DNA from: Heterobasidion occidentale
Lineage: Eukaryota; Basidiomycota; Agaricomycetes; Russulales; Bondarzewiaceae
Assembly (NCBI GenBank): GCA_039111635.1
Contig: JBCAQO010000021.1
Coordinates: 31,673 to 95,672 of the forward strand
Length of the DNA: 64,000 nt
Direction: 5' to 3'
A program made the translations under genes and the position numbers. This document shows, piece by piece, positions 9,941-19,875 of this stretch. Every line of letters begins with the position of its first letter. Position 1 is the first letter of the stretch. The notes under the pieces were generated by a model. That model worked only from the letters and a program-made list of their open reading frames with translations. It was not told the origin of the DNA and did no database searches.

Positions 9941-12397
9941 GATTCTTGCAGGAAATCGGTACGCTCCTCTGGCCAGTAAAGATGCTGACCAAGAGCATGG
10001 ACATCCAGATGTATTGTATCTTTCGGAAATGAAATCACATGGTGCACCATCCCTCCGACTCGAGACAATGCTCATAGGCAAGAATAGAAAAGCTGCTACA
10101 CAGGCACTAGTGGACAGTGGAGCCACTGGAATCTTCATGCACCTCGCTTCGTAGAAGCACATCGAATCACTACACACAAAACCCCTACCCCTATCCCAGT
10201 CAGTACGGTCCAGAACACCGAGTTCAAAGGAGGACCCATTACACGATTCGCCAACCTCAAATTACAGGTTCTAGGCGAAAAAGGGGGGTCGCATACAGAA
10301 TCAGCAAGATTCTATATTGCGGAAATAGGAAAAGAAGACGTCATTTTAGGAACCGACTGGTTATTAGAACATAACCCAGAAGTCGACTGGCATGCCTATG
10401 GGCTACACTTTACCAGATGCCCGCCCTCCTGCCAAATAAAAGGAGGACCGGTAAAAGCTAAAAGAGCTACAAGAAAACCAGGACGTCCTAAACCAAGCAT
10501 ACGGCGCATGGAAACAGTACCGCAAACGGGTGACTACTCAATACCAGTGCAAAAGCCGGGAAAAGCAGTACCAGGCCGGAAAGTGGGAAACGCCACAGTA
10601 CCACATCCGCGGACAATACCTACAAGTCCGGAGTTCACAACTCGAAGGTTGAATGCCGAACGTCTGAAGGCCCGAACCAGAAATTACAAGGTTCCAACAT
10701 GGGCTGAAGAAGACGTTCCGGAGGACGGTGACGGACTTCCGGCACTTCCCTCCAAGGATCTTGAAGAAGAGGGAGTCTACCTCGTTAGATGCCTAGATAC
10801 GGGAACATTACAGGCACTGGAATTATACAACGACTCCGAAGAAGCGTTGATATACATCGCGCCGAACCACGGAACTTCCATACGCCAACACACCGGCTCA
10901 AGCAGCAAACCTGCCAAAGCACCGACAGAAAACAAACAAAGCACACCAACTCGCAAAGACTGGCAGAAGAAGCCGCCAAAGGGAAACCCGAACTATCCTT
11001 CGAAGAAATAGTACCGAAGGAATACTGGAATTATAGGAAGGTTTTTGAAGGTCGACCAAAGGGACAGCTACCGCTCTCTCGACCTTGGGATCACAAAATA
11101 GAGATCAAGGAGGAATGGATCACTCGCTCATACCCAAGCTATACAGTCTTAGCCCTGGAGAGCAAGTGGAACTCAAGAAATTCATAGACGAAAACCTCCA
11201 GAAAGGATTCATCAGAGAATCCAAATCGCACATGGCATCCCCATTCTTCTTCATCAAGAAAAGAACGGGAAACTACGACCAGTAATGGATTATCGCAAAC
11301 TCAATGAAATAACAATCAAGAACAAGTACCCTTTGCCGATCATTCAAGAATTACTGGACCTTCTGGCCGAAGCCGTTTACTTTTCACTAATGGATGTTGA
11401 TACAGGATATAACAACGTACGCATGAAGGAAGGAAGCGAGAAACTGGCTGCGTTCGTCACCAATTTAGGAATGTACGAACCTCTGGTGATGTTCTTTGGA
11501 TTAACCAACTCGCCGGCAACATTCCAAACTATGATGAACGCCCTCTTCAAAGACCTCATCTACGCCGGACTAGTGGCAATCTATATGGACGACATCCTAG
11601 TATTCTCTAAAACAATGGACGACCACATCAAGACAGTTCGAAAGGTTTTACAGATCTTACAGGACAACGATCTGTACCTACAACCTCGAAATGCCACTTC
11701 CACAAAAAGAAATCGACTACCTTGGATATGTTATATCACACGGCACCGGACACCTGGAAATGGACCCGATTAAAGTGGCCGGCATTATGGACTGGCCAAC
11801 TCCCGGAAAAGTCAAAGAAGGTGCAATCATTTTTAGGTTTTTGCAACTTCTATCGCAGGTTCATCAAGGATTACTCAAAAATAGCACGACCGCTATTTGA
11901 GCTAACACAGAAGGAACGCCTGGGATTGGACACCAGCATGCGAAGAAGCGTTTTCAAACGTTAAAACGAATATTTACAGAATCTCCGGTGCTCGTTATGC
12001 CAGACACAAGGAACCCGTTTCGCATTGAATGCGACGCTTCCGACTTTGCCACCGGAGCAGTTTTATCACAAGTCGCCAAAGATGGAAAATGGCACCCATG
12101 TGCTTATATTTCCAAGTCGCTCTCACCAACGGAACGCAACTACCCAATCTATGATAAAGAGTTGCTAGCGGTCGTTCGAGCTTTTGAAGCTTGGCGACAC
12201 TATTTGGAGGGCGCAGACCACCCGGTAGACGTCTGGACGGACCACAAAAACCTCGAATGGTTCCGTTCAAGCCAGAAACTAAACCGTCGACAAGCACGAT
12301 GGTCACTCTACCTCTCGCGTTTTGACTACAAATTGACGCACAAGGCAGGAGTCACTAAAATCCGACGGTCTGTCACGGCGTCCAGACCAAAAAAGGG
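9941..12397 (+). pseudogene. element C pol front: protease, reverse transcriptase, RNase H in broken frames
   Basis: The retropepsin motif ALVDSGATGIFMH is at about 10105-10143, and ILGTDWLLEHNPEVDWH follows in another frame. Reverse transcriptase is split: ELKKFIDENLQKGFIRES before 11285, then 11285-11690 with SLMDVDTGYNNVR and catalytic YMDD (about 11585). The thumb/connection ([24 protein letters not shown]) is in a third frame. RNase H (11988-12350) reads FRIECDASDFATGAVLSQ, ELLAVVRAFEAWRHYLEG, WTDHKNLEWF. All domains are in the right order and each break is consistent with one base gained or lost. Confidence 0.85.
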
Positions 12398-14416
12398 GTG
12401 GAATTTGACAATTCAGGCGAAACACTCTTGGAGCCCAAACTTTTCAATAACATAGAAAAGATCCGAAGACCTTTCGCAGAAATCAATGCCATTAATACAG
12501 ACAACAGTTGGGACCCTCATCAAATACTTCACATTAGGGCAACTGGACGAGGAGGCGTTACCATAATAGATGAAGACCTCCGGAAACGAATCATTGAAGA
12601 AAACAGGAAAGACGAATGGCTATTAGAAACCTTAGCCAAGATTAAAACCTTAGGACCCCGAAACATGAAGAAGGGTTTACAAGAATGGAACGAAGAAGAA
12701 GGATTGGTCCTTCATCGAGGAAAGATATATGTTCCTCGAAACGAACAACTTCGTCAAGATATCATCAAACTAAACCATGACAATCTAGCAGCAGGACATC
12801 CAGGACAAAGGGGAACTCTAGCATTAGTCGGACAAGAATTCACTTGGCCAGGAATATCAAACACAGTGCACCAATATGTGGAAGGATGCGCCATCTGTCA
12901 ATCCACCAAAAACGACACACATCCCACCATGGTGCCCCTACAACCAACAGAAATCCCAGATCGACCCTTCGGAACAATAACCATGGATTTTATTACAGAT
13001 CTACCAGAATCAAACGGATACGACTCGCTACATGTAGTAACCGATCGATTCACCAAAACTGCAGTGATAACTCCATGCCTGAAAACCATCGACTCGGATG
13101 GAACAGCCAAAATCTTGCTAGAAAACACCTGGAGACGCTATGGATTACCAGATAAAATCATATCGGATAGAGGAACTCAATTCGCTTCAAAAGTAGCGCA
13201 AGCCCTGCTCAAAGAATTAGGAATCAAATCCACGTTAAGCACAGCCTATCACCCACAGACGGATGGCGCTACTGAACGAATGAATCAGGAATTGGAACAA
13301 TACCTAAGAGCATTTTGCAGCTCTTCACAGGACGATTGGGCCGGACTAATCCCCTACGCAGAATACGCCCACAACACCCATCAGCACTCAGCCACGCAGA
13401 AGTCACCATTTGAACTTCTCCATGGATATCAACCACGGGCTTACCCAGCCATCATCGGAAACACGAATGTCCCCACCGCCGACGCTCGCCTCGAAGCTCT
13501 GCAACGTGCTAGGAAGGAAGCACAAGCCAGCCTCGAAATAGCAGCCGAAGCCATGAGAATACAGCACGACTGTTTTGGAACGGACCTGCCACCTTTCAAG
13601 AAAGGAGACCAAGTATGGCTCGATGGGAAGAACATCCACACCGATCACCCATCAGAGAAACTGAGACCCAAACGCTTTGGGCCATTTGAAATCACTGACA
13701 CCATAGGAAATGTCAACTTCAGGTTGAAACTGCCCAACAGCTGGAAGCGCATTCACGACGTCTTCCATGCTAGTCGACTCACGCCCTACAAGGAAAATGA
13801 AGTCTATGGCCCGAACTACCCTAAACCGGCTCCGGACCTGATCGAAGGGCAAGAAGAATTCGAAGTCGAAGCCATTGTCGGAGCTAGGCGCTTCGGACGA
13901 TGGAAGATCCTGCAGTACCTGATCAAATGGAAGGGCTACCCGGAATCGGACAACTCTTGGGAAGCCGCGGCAAACGTCGCTAACGCACAAGAAGCCATAA
14001 AGGACTTCTACCGCCGGCACCCTCGGGCAGTCAAAGGAATGGAAGCCTCCATTCTGGCCCTGGTGATTGAATTAGAACTCAACAGAGTAGCCGAAGAAGA
14101 TCAAATCAGAAAGAAGCTCGAGAAGCATCCGATCGGAAAGAAGCTTCTCACTACAGGATTAGCTATCCCCCAGATCATGGAAGAGATCAACAAACGAATG
14201 ACGCAGCTAAAGAGGCCGCCCCTGGTTCCTCGATCAAAAGTGCCACCACCGGCGATCAACGATCGAGAAGCGCAGCCAAAGAAGCCCAATATAGATTCGT
14301 CTCGATCAAAGCTGCAGCAGAAGCGATTGGACAACTCTAATTGGCGGACTCAAGCATACCAAGAGCTACAAAAGCAGACCAACCGAGGATTGGCATGGCC
14401 AGGCAAACGACTATGA
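12398..14416 (+). CDS. element C integrase with C-terminal chromodomain
   Basis: This frame of about 672 codons is the 3' part of pol. It opens in the linker after RNase H, then has the HHCC zinc-binding region (HPGQRGTLALVGQEF, CAICQSTKN), the catalytic core (TMDFITDLPESNGYDS, DRGTQFASKVAQALLKELG, STAYHPQTDGATERMN with the D,D-35-E pattern), the C-terminal DNA-binding part (FKKGDQVWL, FHASRL) and a chromodomain (LQYLIKWKGYPESDNSWE). A basic tail ends at 14416. The first ATG is probably not a true start, since pol is normally made as a polyprotein. Chromodomain integrases direct insertion into marked chromatin. Confidence 0.92.
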   Translation: MEFDNSGETLLEPKLFNNIEKIRRPFAEINAINTDNSWDPHQILHIRATGRGGVTIIDEDLRKRIIEENRKDEWLLETLAKIKTLGPRNMKKGLQEWNEEEGLVLHRGKIYVPRNEQLRQDIIKLNHDNLAAGHPGQRGTLALVGQEFTWPGISNTVHQYVEGCAICQSTKNDTHPTMVPLQPTEIPDRPFGTITMDFITDLPESNGYDSLHVVTDRFTKTAVITPCLKTIDSDGTAKILLENTWRRYGLPDKIISDRGTQFASKVAQALLKELGIKSTLSTAYHPQTDGATERMNQELEQYLRAFCSSSQDDWAGLIPYAEYAHNTHQHSATQKSPFELLHGYQPRAYPAIIGNTNVPTADARLEALQRARKEAQASLEIAAEAMRIQHDCFGTDLPPFKKGDQVWLDGKNIHTDHPSEKLRPKRFGPFEITDTIGNVNFRLKLPNSWKRIHDVFHASRLTPYKENEVYGPNYPKPAPDLIEGQEEFEVEAIVGARRFGRWKILQYLIKWKGYPESDNSWEAAANVANAQEAIKDFYRRHPRAVKGMEASILALVIELELNRVAEEDQIRKKLEKHPIGKKLLTTGLAIPQIMEEINKRMTQLKRPPLVPRSKVPPPAINDREAQPKKPNIDSSRSKLQQKRLDNSNWRTQAYQELQKQTNRGLAWPGKRL

Positions 14417-14559
14417 CCCCTTTCGACCCCACTCTATCCACAGTAGCCGTTTATACCGTCGTCGCGACTCTTGCTCTCACCGCTGTCTCCATCGCCATCG
14501 CCCTTGTCCTCGGATCCCTTCACGCTGCTGCCACCATTGGCGTCTCCTCTATCGTATAA
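14395..14559 (+). CDS. small hydrophobic ORF overlapping the end of pol (element C)
   Basis: The 54-codon frame starts at an ATG inside the end of pol, in another frame, and runs to the TAA that overlaps the TATA-like box at 14555. After a short polar start (MARQTTMTPFDP) there is a 30-residue hydrophobic stretch that would span a membrane. The outer copy (17140-17304) differs by V/I swaps and synonymous changes only in its distal part. It could be a real small membrane protein or simply the upstream promoter region of the next ORF; no family is recognised. Confidence 0.3.
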   Translation: MARQTTMTPFDPTLSTVAVYTVVATLALTAVSIAIALVLGSLHAAATIGVSSIV

Positions 14560-14562
14560 AAG
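14555..14562 (+). promoter_or_regulatory. internal TATA box before the accessory ORF (element C)
   Basis: TATAAAAG lies 49-56 nt before the ATG at 14611, the spacing expected of a core promoter with a short leader. The same octamer is at 17300-17307 in the outer copy, although the bases around it have changed. Confidence 0.5.
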
Positions 14563-14610
14563 ACCCTGCATCGGACAGAAACATTCCTCAGCATCCCAGC
14601 TACAACTCGA

Positions 14611-16273
14611 ATGTCCTTTGCCCCCACACACCTCTTCCTACACAACTCCCCCCGCTACATTCTCAGTAACATCAGAATGGCTTCCACTACCACTTCTCCT
14701 CACGCCTCCAACACCTCCTACCCCAACCCCTTCATCCTCCGTACCATCTCCCCGCCCACTACCACACCCACGCTCATTGACGACACAGATTCAGGTTACG
14801 ACAGTGAGGACGACATCCCGTCGGAAGGCGTCCCGGTCGCGGATCCTCTTACAGAGTTTGTTATCCCTCGGTTCCCAGCTGAAATGCCAAACCCCCACAT
14901 CGCCATTCCTCCGTTGGCTTTCGCTATTCACAACGAAAACCCTCGTATGCGAATCCGCGCCATACCCAACCCCCTCTACGACATCCGTCTCTACCAGGAC
15001 CTGAATACGAATCATAGCATCTACCACCTCACGCTCGCCGAGGACGAGGCACCTATCATTCTGAACCAGCCTGGCTTGAAGAACCCCCGTGCCTTCCTTT
15101 TCTATTTACAGCAAGCAGTCTGGGCGCAAGCCTATCAGGTTTTCTCGGGACCGCTCAACCAGACCCAAGCTATTCTCCTCGCCAACCTCACCGTCACCTC
15201 CTACCGCATGAAAGGATTGATCAATCTCCCCGCCATCCGCAACGACATGATCAATTTCCGACTGGGAGGAATCTTCACCACCAGCTCCATTCTCCTACAG
15301 GCGCACGCCATACCAGCCTGGCTCGATGTACTGGCTCGAATCCGCTACAAGGAGAACACGATCCGTTGGTTCCGATTCGCAGGACATAATGGAGCACGTC
15401 TAGAGATCGAAGAGTACGTTCCTAAAGGACTACTGCCGACCCACTCCTTCCCGCTTAACAGTCGAGGGGTTCACCCCATTGCGTGCTACTGGCCCGGCGG
15501 ATGTACCCCGGAGGATAATGTTAGGCCCTGGGTTATGACAAAACCGGATATACAGGAACAGGGGTTTCACCAAATCGACGCTGAGGAACCCATGACAGTC
15601 GATCCCCCCGAGCCCGATCTCCCGGCGGTAAACCCCTTTCAGCCCACCGACGAGGAGACCGCTGAATTCACGCGACCCACCAGTCCCCCTTACGACCCCG
15701 AACAAGTCGTCCGGGATCGCCAGGTACTTCAGCCGCTACCGGTACCACCCCGTCACCCCCTGCTGTGTCCCCATCCCCCCCCTACTCGGCGACGACCTCA
15801 CCCGTCCTATCATTGTCGACGAAGCCTCCCCCCAGTCGCCAGACGTTCCTGTCGCAACTGAAGAGGGATGGCCTGCAGACGCATTGGACTCCGAAAACGT
15901 CTGGCCTAACCCGCCTACTCTCCCGCCTTCTCCACCCACCGACCCCGCTACTCGTAACTGCTGGGAATGTGGACGCGCCGGCCATCTCGTCGTGGGATGT
16001 CCAATCACGGGCATTCGCCAGAGAACGGACGTTACGGCGCGCGGCTTTCTTCAAGACTACGATAGGCATCGCACGCAGTCCCGGCGCCTTCGTCTGCAGA
16101 TGGATAGGACGGCTGAGGAATATGGGTACCACAAGCAGGCATTAGACCATTTAATCGACACCGCTAACTGGACCGGATATCCCGCTCGGAACATCCCCAC
16201 CTTCGACGAAGTCCACCTGAGGAGACCCGCCCCTACCATCGGTGCACCCGCCAAGCGCCGAAGACTTGTATAG
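14611..16273 (+). CDS. accessory ORF3 of element C with C-terminal zinc knuckle (one frame change)
   Basis: This lies between pol and the 3' LTR, on the same strand. The main frame (14611 to about 15780) encodes about 390 residues: a Ser/Thr/Pro-rich start, an acidic DSGYDSEDD patch, then a globular part with LTLAEDEAPIILNQPGLKNP, FLFYLQQAVWAQ and IRWFRFAGHNGARLEIEEYVPKG. The C-terminal part (about 15784-16273) is in a different frame and carries CWECGRAGHLVVGC (CX2CX4HX4C), a helical segment and a basic end, PAKRRRLV, that could be a nuclear signal. The frame changes in a proline-rich C-run. This copy also lacks one C at about 15750 relative to the outer copy. No known family recognised; a second gag-like or nucleic-acid-binding role is an inference from the knuckle. 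Confidence 0.7.
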
Positions 16274-16284
16274 AGAGGGGGTAG
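16270..16284 (+). promoter_or_regulatory. polypurine tract of element C
   Basis: The purine-rich run agagagggggtag ends exactly at the 3' LTR (16285). The same run sits before B's 3' LTR at 19027-19041. This is the usual plus-strand primer position. Confidence 0.75.
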
Positions 16285-17119
16285 TGTTAGGACCGCGTCC
16301 TAACACGTGCTTCGCACGTGAGTGGATGGGCTGGTCAAGTGCTTCGGACTTGCTACAGACTCGGACCGTTTTCCATGACTCCTTACCATTTACATGCTAA
16401 CGCATGAACGCTGACTCCTGGTTCCTGATTCTTGATGTGGACAGACATTGGTTCCTGACCCCCGTTCCTGGTTCTTGATCGATCGAAGATGTGGATGGAC
16501 ATTAGTGATTCGGATTACTATATTTGGCTACATGGCAGGTCGATGAGGCATTCTAGCTTATGGATCTCGATCGTTGACTTCGGTACCTAAGAAGTGCACG
16601 GACCAGATCTTGATCCTGCCCTAGACACTTCTGTACGTAAATAGCCGAGATGAGCTTCTAAGAAGCTCAGCTCGTTCACCTGTAATACACTCGATCTCTG
16701 CACTGCACCCGGCGTCTGGCTACCTTCTTAGCCCACGCTTCGTGATCTCTGTCAGATCTGAGAAACTCTTTACACGGTCTAACGAAGCGCTGGACTCGTC
16801 TCCCTTCCCTCCCCTCCCTCTACTCATCCGCTTCTATACCGGGCTAGCTGCCTACCGCGTTCTCAGTTGGACACCCCCTCGTGTCATCTGTTGGACAGGA
16901 GAAGATCATCCGGTTCCTCCTCATCATCGAGAAGACCTCGAAGATCACCTTCTCAATCTCTTCGAGAACAAAGCCGACAGCGACCCCGAGTTCCTCGAAA
17001 GAGCCCAAAGACGATCCATCGTCTTCATCCATTGGAGTCTACGACTATACGAACCAGTGGAGGTTTAGCCTAGGGACCCCTTCGTGCATCGGTGCACGTG
17101 ATAGGTCTCCGACCTAACA
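16285..17119 (+). repeat. 3' LTR of element C (835 bp)
   Basis: It runs from TGTTAGG to CCTAACA and matches 6726-7559 apart from about ten differences, mostly in the last 250 bp. CACGTG pairs are at 16304-16309 and 16315-16320. It is followed by cagac, the right target duplication. Confidence 0.95.
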
Positions 17120-17124
17120 CAGAC
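17120..17124. repeat. target site duplication of element C, right copy
   Basis: cagac here pairs with 6721-6725 across the inserted element. Sequence from here continues element B. Confidence 0.92.
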
Positions 17125-17139
17125 CAACCGAGGATTGGC

Positions 17140-17304
17140 ATGGCCAGGCAAACGACTATGACCCCTTTCGACCCCACTCTATCCACAGTAGCCGTTTATA
17201 CCGTCGTCGCGACTCTTGCTCTCACCGCTGTCTCCATCGCCATCGCCCTTGTCCTCGGATCCCTTCACGCCGCTGCCACCATTGGCATCTCTTCCGTCGT
17301 ATAA
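17140..17304 (+). CDS. small hydrophobic ORF, outer copy (element B)
   Basis: This is the equivalent of 14395-14559: 54 codons, same ATG and same TAA at the TATA-like box. Differences from the inner copy near the end are two V/I exchanges and silent changes. The function is unknown, and a promoter explanation for this segment is just as possible. Confidence 0.3.
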   Translation: MARQTTMTPFDPTLSTVAVYTVVATLALTAVSIAIALVLGSLHAAATIGISSVV

Positions 17305-17307
17305 AAG
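17300..17307 (+). promoter_or_regulatory. internal TATA box before ORF3, outer copy
   Basis: TATAAAAG lies 51-58 nt before the ATG at 17358, matching the box at 14555-14562 in element C. Confidence 0.5.
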
Positions 17308-17357
17308 ACACCCTGCATCGGACAGAAACATTCCTCAGCATCCCAGCTACAACTCGA

Positions 17358-19030
17358 ATGTCCCTTGCCCCCACACACCTTTTCTTACACAACTCCCCCC
17401 GCTACATTCTCAGTAACATCAGAATGGCTTCCGCTACCACTTCCCCTCACGCCTCCAACACCTCCTCCCCCAACCCCTTCATCCTCCGCACCATCACCCC
17501 TCCCACTACCACCCCCACGCTCATTGACGACACGGACTCAGACTACGACAGCGAGGACGACATTCCCTCGGAAGGCGTCCATGTCGCCGACCCCCTCACA
17601 GAATTTGTCATTCCCCGCTTCCCGGCTGAAATGCCGAACCCCCACATCGCCGTCCCACCGTTGGCTTTTGCAGTGCACAATGAAAACCCTCGTATCCGCA
17701 TCCGTGCCCTACCCAACCCCCTTCACGACCTCCGCCTCTACCAAGACCTGAAGACCAGTAACAGTATCTACCACCTCACGCTCGCTGAGGACGAGGCCCC
17801 CATCATTCTGAACCAGCCGGGCTTGAAGAACCCCCGTGCCTTCCTTTTTTATTTACAGCAAGCGGTTTGGGCCCAATGCTATCAAGTATTCTCTGGACCA
17901 CTCAACCAAACCCAAGCCATCCTACTCGCCAACATCACCGTCACCTCCTACCGCATGAAGGGGCTGATCAATCTCCCCGCCATCCGCAACGACATGATTA
18001 ACTTTCGGTTAGGAGGCATCTTCAGCAGCAGTTCCATCCTCCTCCAGACGCACACCATAATGGCCTGGCTCGATGTACTGGCTCAAATCCGCTACAAGGA
18101 GAACACGATCCGTTGGTTCCGGTTCGCAGGACATAATGGAGCACGTCTAGAGATCGAAGAGTACGTTCCTAAAGGACTACTACCGACCCACTCCTTCCCG
18201 CTTAACAGTCGAGGGGTTCACCCCATTGCGTGCTACTGGCCCGGCGGATGTACCCCGGAGGATAACGTTAGGCCCTGGGTTATGACCAAACCGGATATAC
18301 AGGAACAGGGGTTTCACCAGGTTGACGTTGAGGAACCCATGGCTGTCGATCCCCCAGTCGACACTGAACCCGATCTCCCAGCAGTAGAACCCTTTCGGCC
18401 CACCAACGAGGAGACCGCAGAATTCATGCGGCCCACCAGTCCACCCTACGACCCCGAACAAGTCGTCCGGGATCGCCAAGTACTTCGGCCGCTACCGGTA
18501 CCACCCCCGTCACCCCCTGCTGTGTCCCCATCCCCCCCCTACTCGACGACGACCTCACCCATCCTATCATTGTCGACGAAGCCTCCCCCCAGTCGCCGGA
18601 CGTTCCTGTCGCAACTGAAGAAGGATGGCCTGCAGACGCATTGGACTCCGAAAACGTCTGGCCTAACCCGCCTACTCTCCCGCCTTCTCCACCCACCGAC
18701 CCCGCCACTCGTACCTGCTGGGAATGTGGACGCGCCGGCCATCTCGTCGTGGGATGTCCAATCACGGGCATTCGCCAGAGAACGAACGTTACGGCGCGTG
18801 GTTTTCTTCAAGACTACGATAGGCATCGCATGCAGTCCCGGCGCCTTCATCTACAGATGGATAGGACGGCTGAGGAATACGGATACCACAAGCAGGCGTT
18901 GGATCATTTAATCGACACCGCTAACTGGACCGGATACCCCGCTCGGAGCATCCCCACCTTCAATGAAGTTCACCTGAGGAGACCCGCCCCTACCATCGGT
19001 GCACCCGCCAAGCGCCGAAGACTTGTATAG
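17358..19030 (+). CDS. accessory ORF3 of element B with C-terminal zinc knuckle (one frame change)
   Basis: This is the second copy of ORF3. The main frame is open from 17358 and reads the same domains as the inner copy, with a three-residue insertion near PPVDTEPDLP. The knuckle part (about 18541-19030; CWECGRAGHLVVGC) is in the -1 frame. The change falls in a run of eight C at about 18532-18539. Both copies keep eight C there. Against the inner copy the first two thirds differ mainly at third codon positions, which supports real coding function; the last third is nearly identical. Confidence 0.7.
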
Positions 19031-19041
19031 AGAGGGGGTAG
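19027..19041 (+). promoter_or_regulatory. polypurine tract of element B
   Basis: The purine-rich run agagagggggtag lies directly before the LTR at 19042, as in element C. Confidence 0.75.
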
Positions 19042-19875
19042 TGTTAGGACCGCGTCCTAACACGTGCTTCGCACGTGAGTGGATGGGCTGGTCAAGTGCT
19101 TCGGACTTGCTGCAGATTCGGATCGCTTTCCATGACTCTTTACCATTTACATGCTAACGCATGAACGCTGACTTCTAGTTCCTGATTCTTGATGTGGACA
19201 GACATTGGTTCCTGACCCCAGTTCCTGGTTCCTGATCGATCAAAGATGTGGATGGACATTAGTGATCTGATTACCATATTTGGTTACATGGCAGGTCGAT
19301 GAGGCATTCTAGCTTATGGATCTCGATCGTTGACTTCGGTACCTGAGAAGCGCACAGACCAGATCCTGATCCTGCCCTAGATACTTCTTTATGTAAATAG
19401 CCGAGATGAGCTTCTAAGAAGCTCAGCTCGTTCACCTGTAATACACTCGATCTCTGCACTGCACCCGGCGTCTGGCTACCTTCCTAGCCCATGCTTCGTG
19501 ATCTCTGTCAGATCTGAGACACTCTTTACACGGTCTGACAAAGCACTGGACTCGTCTCCCTTCCCTCCCCTCCCTCTACTCATCCGCTTCTATACCGGGC
19601 TAGCTGCCTTCCGCGTTCTCAGTTGGACACCCCCTCGTGTCATCTGTTGGACAGGAGAAGATCATCCGGTTCCTCCTCATCATCGAGAAGACCTCGAAGA
19701 TCACCTTCTCAATCTCTTCGAGAACAAAGCCGACAGCGACCCCGAGTTCCTCGAAAGAGCCCAAAGACGATCCATCGTCTTCATCCATTGGAGTCTACGA
19801 CTGTACGAACCAGTGGAGGTTTAGCCTAGGGACCCCTTCGTGCATCGGTGCACGTGATAGGTCTCCGACCTAACA
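19042..19875 (+). repeat. 3' LTR of element B (834 bp)
   Basis: It runs from TGTTAGG to CCTAACA and is clearly the same LTR family as 6726-7559 but with more differences (for example around 19111-19135 and 19345-19400), so B is the older insertion. Host-side sequence resumes at 19876 within a copia gag fragment. Confidence 0.93.

Larger units (their letters stand above)
6726..17119 (+). mobile_element. full-length chromovirus (Ty3/gypsy) element C, 10.4 kb
   Basis: C has two nearly identical LTRs (6726-7559 and 16285-17119, roughly ten differences), a 5-bp target duplication, a self-priming site, gag, pol with chromodomain, an accessory ORF and a purine-rich tract before the 3' LTR. The inner LTR pair is more alike than either is to B's 3' LTR, so C is the younger insertion. 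Many single-base indels break gag and the front of pol, while integrase and most of the accessory ORF stay open. At 10.4 kb it is long for a fungal gypsy element, in part because of about 1.9 kb between pol and the 3' LTR. Confidence 0.95.
5614..19875 (+). mobile_element. Ty3/gypsy element B (outer copy), interrupted by A and C
   Basis: B is present as two blocks: 5614-6725 (integrase C-half and chromodomain) and 17120-19875 (3' region, accessory ORF, polypurine tract and 3' LTR). The blocks join exactly if C (6726-17119) and one copy of the duplicated cagac are removed. The left part of B is cut off by element A at 5614, and its 5' half lies beyond the window. It is the same family as C: the shared pol block is only a few percent different. 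B's 3' LTR ends at 19875, where a copia gag fragment resumes. Confidence 0.9.

Noticed and set aside
14471..15004. A 177-codon frame overlapping the ORF3 start
   Set aside because: It is a Ser/Pro/Thr-rich shadow of ORF3; the silent-site pattern supports the ORF3 frame instead.
14395..16273. ORF3 or the small hydrophobic frame as a retroviral envelope gene
   Set aside because: There is no signal peptide, no glycosylation-rich ectodomain and no fusion/TM layout in ORF3. A lone hydrophobic segment in a separate 54-codon frame is not enough.
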